A stretch of DNA of 39,011 bases, from NCBI GenBank assembly GCA_021604725.1, contig BQJN01000039.1, positions 1-39,011 on the forward strand, written 5' to 3'. Source of the stretch: Lysobacteraceae bacterium. Its GTDB lineage: Bacteria > Pseudomonadota > Gammaproteobacteria > Xanthomonadales > BQJN01. How positions within the stretch are numbered: the first letter of the stretch is position 1; every line of letters starts with the position of its first letter. The notes below the pieces were generated by a model. It did not search any database and had not been told where the DNA came from. It saw only the letters and a program-made list of their open reading frames with translations. The translations under genes were made by a program, and so were the position numbers. Positions 36,073 to 39,011 of this stretch are shown piece by piece.

Positions 36073-36542
36073 GTCGCTGGCTCCAAGTGGTCCAGCCCGG
36101 AAACAAAAACCAGCGCGCGCAATACTGGAAGTCGGCCACTTGATTCCAGCAGTACCTTCCAATGCCCCGAGCGTAGCGCATGGCGAGGACCAAACTGTTG
36201 ATAAGCACCGCTATCGCTGGCGCGCAGCGAAAACTCCAGCCAAACCGCATCGACGCTTAGCGACTGCGGAATTGATAGCCGAAATTTCCCGGCGCGAACC
36301 GGGTGCTTCTCCACCACTAGCTCACCAACCAGCTCGTCTGAGATGTCATACATTTTTGCTCGCAGATCGAACAGGCCATCAACCGCGCCCTGATCCGAAT
36401 ACAGCTGGCCAACCAGCGCAACCGCCGGCTCGCGCCTGCTGTAATCCACGCCGACGGTGATCACCAGCACGGCTGCGGCGACTGTCGCTGTTATGAATAT
36501 TCGCCAATGCCGAACTGAATCGTTGATGAACTGAATCGCCAT
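36069..36542 (-). CDS. Membrane-anchored copy of the fibre N-domain
   Basis: A 157-residue protein and first gene of the five-gene operon (ATG at 36542). A signal-anchor helix (IFITATVAAAVLVITVGV) comes first. A single domain follows that matches the N-domain of the three large paralogues: LVGQLYSDQGAVDGLFDLRA, GKFRLSIPQ, VWLEFSLRASDSGAYQQFGP, RHAL. It lacks the fibre repeats and C-domain. It could be the membrane base of a fibre assembled from the other products, or a truncated duplicate; the first idea is inference. Confidence 0.7.
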   Translation of the reverse strand: MAIQFINDSVRHWRIFITATVAAAVLVITVGVDYSRREPAVALVGQLYSDQGAVDGLFDLRAKMYDISDELVGELVVEKHPVRAGKFRLSIPQSLSVDAVWLEFSLRASDSGAYQQFGPRHALRSGHWKVLLESSGRLPVLRALVFVSGLDHLEPAT

Positions 36543-36578
36543 ACCTCACACGGTATCGACAGATCGCCAGCTCAGTCA

Positions 36579-36633
36579 TGACCTAATGTTGACTTTTTTG
36601 TGACTCGACCCCTTTGAATCAATGACTTAGGAT
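36579..36633. promoter_or_regulatory. TGACY direct repeats in 11-bp phase between fibre operon and regulator
   Basis: TGACC at 36579 and TGACT at 36590, 36601 and 36623 start exactly 0, 11, 22 and 44 bp apart; the missing register (36612) has the degenerate TTTGAAT. Direct repeats one helical turn apart are what OmpR/CadC-type winged helices bind. The array is 37-91 bp from the operon start and 44-98 bp from the regulator start. Confidence 0.6.
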
Positions 36634-36676
36634 AGAAACCGTAACAAAGTCTGGGTTTACGCAGGATCACGGTAGT

Positions 36677-38980
36677 GTGAACGACAACAGCGAACAGGCG
36701 CCGGTCGCATACCAACTTGACAGGTGGCTCGTCGATCCGCAGCAATATCGGGTCTGCTCGGGAGATGTCACCCGTGCCGTCGAAAAGAAGACGTTCGAGG
36801 TGTTGCTCTACCTGATCCGCAATCGCTTACGAGTGGTGACGCGAGACGAACTGCTGGATAACGTTTGGACCGGCCGCGTAGTTTCGTACTCGGTTTTGGC
36901 ACGCTCGATCATGAAGGCTCGGCGCGCCATCGCCAGCGATACGACACAAATCGAGACAGTACATGGCGTTGGCTACAAGTTCGTTGGCGAGGTGGCCGAA
37001 GTCACTCCTCCAGCGGTCCCGGCACAGCCCAACGCAACCAGGTTACCGCGTCGAGCATGGTGGGCAATTGCAGGGAGCCTGGCCGGCCTGGTTGTCGGCA
37101 TCCTGGCCCTGTACTTATTGAGCCAGGCACCACCCGTGGCACAACCGGTTGCGGTCCTGCCAGTCAGCAATCAGACCCAACAATCTGACCTCAAATGGGT
37201 TGAGCATGGCCTTGGTGCCGTGTTGGCCGAAGCAATGGCCGACAATGCAGGTGTCTGGGTTATTCCCAATAAACAAGTAGAGGCGCTGCTCGGTGATAGT
37301 CCAGACACAGCGCCGGCGCTGGCGGACAATCTAGGCACCGACCGATTGATCGAGAGTGCTTTGACCAGGGAAGACGGGCAATTTCATCTAATCGCCAGGG
37401 TGGTCAACCTGGGGACCGAACGGGTCGATCATGAGGTGCGAGTATCCGGGACCGACCCAGTCGCTCTGGTTGCTGAGGCTGGCAGCAAACTGGCCGCTCG
37501 CATCACCACCACCAATGTCGTGTCGCAGCACCTGGTATCTCAGGATGCATTCGCCAATGAAGCGTATGCCAAGGGCCAAGATGCAATGCTGAAGGGGCAT
37601 GCACCGGCTGCCGAAGACTATTTCAAGGCGGCCCTGCGCCAGGACCACTCGCTGATCGGCGCTGAATTTGGTTTGGCCAGCGCAGTGCGTGATCAAGGGC
37701 GCTATGGTGAGGCCATGGAATATTACGAACGGCTACGCCAGCTGGCCCAAGGCAAAGGGCTTGACCGCCTCGAAGCCGATGTTCTTCATGCCATGGCGCT
37801 GACCGAGTGGAGGCGCAGTGACCTCGACCAGGCACGCCAGCTCGAAGAGCAGTCAATGAACGTTCGGGGGACTGCCGATCCCATCGCGACCGGCGCCTCC
37901 GAGCTTTTTCTGGGCATACTGGCCTCTCGACGAAGCGAATACCAAAAAGCCGCAAGCCACTACGCCAATGCGCTCGCAGCCTACCAGCAGGCCGGCTACC
38001 TGCCCGGTCAAGCCAGTACTTACAACAGCCTCGGTGTGCTGGCATGGCGGCAATTCGACATCAGCACCTCTGAGGCCATGCATGAACGCGCACTGGACAT
38101 TCGGACGCGACTCGGTCAGGACCGACAGATTGCAGCGAGCTTGAACAATCTCGGAACGATCGCTGCGTTTCGCGGGCAATTGGAGAACGCAGTTGATCTC
38201 TACCAACAAGCCCTGGCGCTGCGGCGCCAACTTTCTGACCCTGCGGGTATCGCGTCTACGCTGCGCAATCTCGCCGACCTCGACATTCGACTCGGTCATC
38301 TCGATCAGGCCAAAGTAAAGATCGACGAGGCGCGCGATATCGCTTTGCTGCTCAATGACGAGGTGCGTAAGGCGTGGGTCGCTGGCGCAGCTGGACGAGT
38401 CGCCTGGGCCGCAGGGGATCAGGCGCTCGCCCGAGACTTCTTCAGGGAACAGTTGAGTTACTACCTGGCTCTGGACGACCTGGCAAATTCCGCTGCGACT
38501 AAAACCATGCTCGCTTCAGTGTTGCCCAAAGAGTCCGAACAGGCTGCTCGGCTGCTTGACGAAGCCGCAGCAAGCGCCCGAGCGTTGGGACAAAGCGACA
38601 CCGTCTTTCAGACGCAACTGGTTCGTGCGCGCCGGCTGGTCGAATCGGGTGACCTTGGCGAGGCCCAATCCATACTCGAGAACATCCTTGATACGCCGGA
38701 TCGCCCAGATAGCCGCAAGACCATTGCAGACGTGGCGGCCTTGCTCGGCCAGATCTATGCTAGTCACGGGTTGTTGGATAACGCAGCAGAGTTGTTGCCC
38801 GATATGGAGGGTTGGCGAGCGGACTATCCCCCGGTACTGCTAAGCCAGGCTTGCTTGGCAGCCGCATCGGGAGAGCAGGAACGCGCAGTAGCGTTGCATC
38901 AGCGTGCCGTAAGACTGGCCGGCCAGGCCGTTCCGAGTCTGCTTGCTGAAGCACACCCGGATTGCCGACTGGTCGATTAG
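36677..38980 (+). CDS. CadC-like wHTH-TM-TPR transcriptional regulator
   Basis: A 767-residue protein from a GTG at 36677. Residues about 10-105 form an OmpR-type winged helix (FEVLLYLIRNRLRVVTRDEL, IETVHGVGYKF). A TM helix follows at about 128-148 (AWWAIAGSLAGLVVGILALY). Next is a periplasmic alpha/beta region (VAVLPVSNQTQQSDLKWVEH, WVIPNKQVEALL), as in CadC-like proteins. About eight TPRs complete it (ASTYNSLGVLAWRQFDISTS, ASLNNLGTIAAFRGQLENAV). Membrane regulators of this layout bind DNA while sensing periplasmic conditions. It diverges from the fibre operon across 134 bp with phased repeats, so it is the likely controller of that operon. Confidence 0.88.
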   Translation: MNDNSEQAPVAYQLDRWLVDPQQYRVCSGDVTRAVEKKTFEVLLYLIRNRLRVVTRDELLDNVWTGRVVSYSVLARSIMKARRAIASDTTQIETVHGVGYKFVGEVAEVTPPAVPAQPNATRLPRRAWWAIAGSLAGLVVGILALYLLSQAPPVAQPVAVLPVSNQTQQSDLKWVEHGLGAVLAEAMADNAGVWVIPNKQVEALLGDSPDTAPALADNLGTDRLIESALTREDGQFHLIARVVNLGTERVDHEVRVSGTDPVALVAEAGSKLAARITTTNVVSQHLVSQDAFANEAYAKGQDAMLKGHAPAAEDYFKAALRQDHSLIGAEFGLASAVRDQGRYGEAMEYYERLRQLAQGKGLDRLEADVLHAMALTEWRRSDLDQARQLEEQSMNVRGTADPIATGASELFLGILASRRSEYQKAASHYANALAAYQQAGYLPGQASTYNSLGVLAWRQFDISTSEAMHERALDIRTRLGQDRQIAASLNNLGTIAAFRGQLENAVDLYQQALALRRQLSDPAGIASTLRNLADLDIRLGHLDQAKVKIDEARDIALLLNDEVRKAWVAGAAGRVAWAAGDQALARDFFREQLSYYLALDDLANSAATKTMLASVLPKESEQAARLLDEAAASARALGQSDTVFQTQLVRARRLVESGDLGEAQSILENILDTPDRPDSRKTIADVAALLGQIYASHGLLDNAAELLPDMEGWRADYPPVLLSQACLAAASGEQERAVALHQRAVRLAGQAVPSLLAEAHPDCRLVD

Positions 38981-39011
38981 CACTCAGACAAGGTTGACAC
39001 TACAAGACGAG

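Overview
This 39-kb window looks like a chromosomal segment of a free-living gammaproteobacterium, probably from the Lysobacterales/Xanthomonadales side (Wenzhouxiangella-like). I infer this from moderate GC content, the many secreted PKD, Calx-beta and 'GFWAG...LFKDGF' proteins, a secreted protein ending in VPVELQSFSID, a Hanks kinase with TPRs, and a CadC-like wHTH-TPR regulator. The taxonomic guess is inference only. I see no transposase, integrase, rRNA, tRNA or CRISPR array.

Layout. 1-3578 (minus): two translationally coupled secreted proteins. The upstream one is SP-PKD-PKD with half of a DUF11-like fold. The downstream one is SP-PKD-PKD, the complementary half, then Calx-beta-type repeats, and it runs off the left edge; four of its repeats are 339-bp tandem DNA repeats. 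3579-5897: mostly sparse sequence with a small two-TM protein, an ICMT/PEMT-like membrane methyltransferase and several inverted repeats. 12913-5898 (minus): a six-gene metal-efflux operon (ArsR/SmtB sensor, short CDF transporter, His-rich periplasmic protein, CzcC/B/A-type tripartite pump) behind a promoter whose -10 sits inside a 13-2-13 palindrome. 13028-17101: a mercury locus, merR diverging from merT-merP-merA. A second MerR-type promoter (19-bp spacer, near-identical dyad) drives an undescribed polytopic membrane protein leftward.

17315-29351: a mixed region with a membrane-anchored glycosidase-like protein, a Ser/Thr kinase with TPRs and a very long activation segment plus a small partner protein, an FHA-GGDEF protein, a secreted beta-propeller with a C-terminal sorting-like tail, an AraC/GyrI regulator, a RES-type toxin-antitoxin pair, and a 513-residue protein of unknown function. 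Two copies of an ungapped 167-nt element lie between convergent genes (21988-22154 and 27601-27767). Each folds into four hairpins closed by an outer stem. Eight base pairs differ between the copies by compensating double changes, so the structure itself seems to be conserved. This is the most novel signal in the window.

29568-38980: a secreted-protein locus. Five minus-strand genes (36542 down to 30355) are joined by four consecutive ATGA overlaps. Three are ~600-residue paralogous fibre-like proteins and two are small accessory proteins. They diverge from a CadC-like wHTH-TM-TPR regulator across a 134-bp gap holding TGACY repeats in an exact 11-bp phase. Together these look like a dedicated, regulated surface-fibre system.
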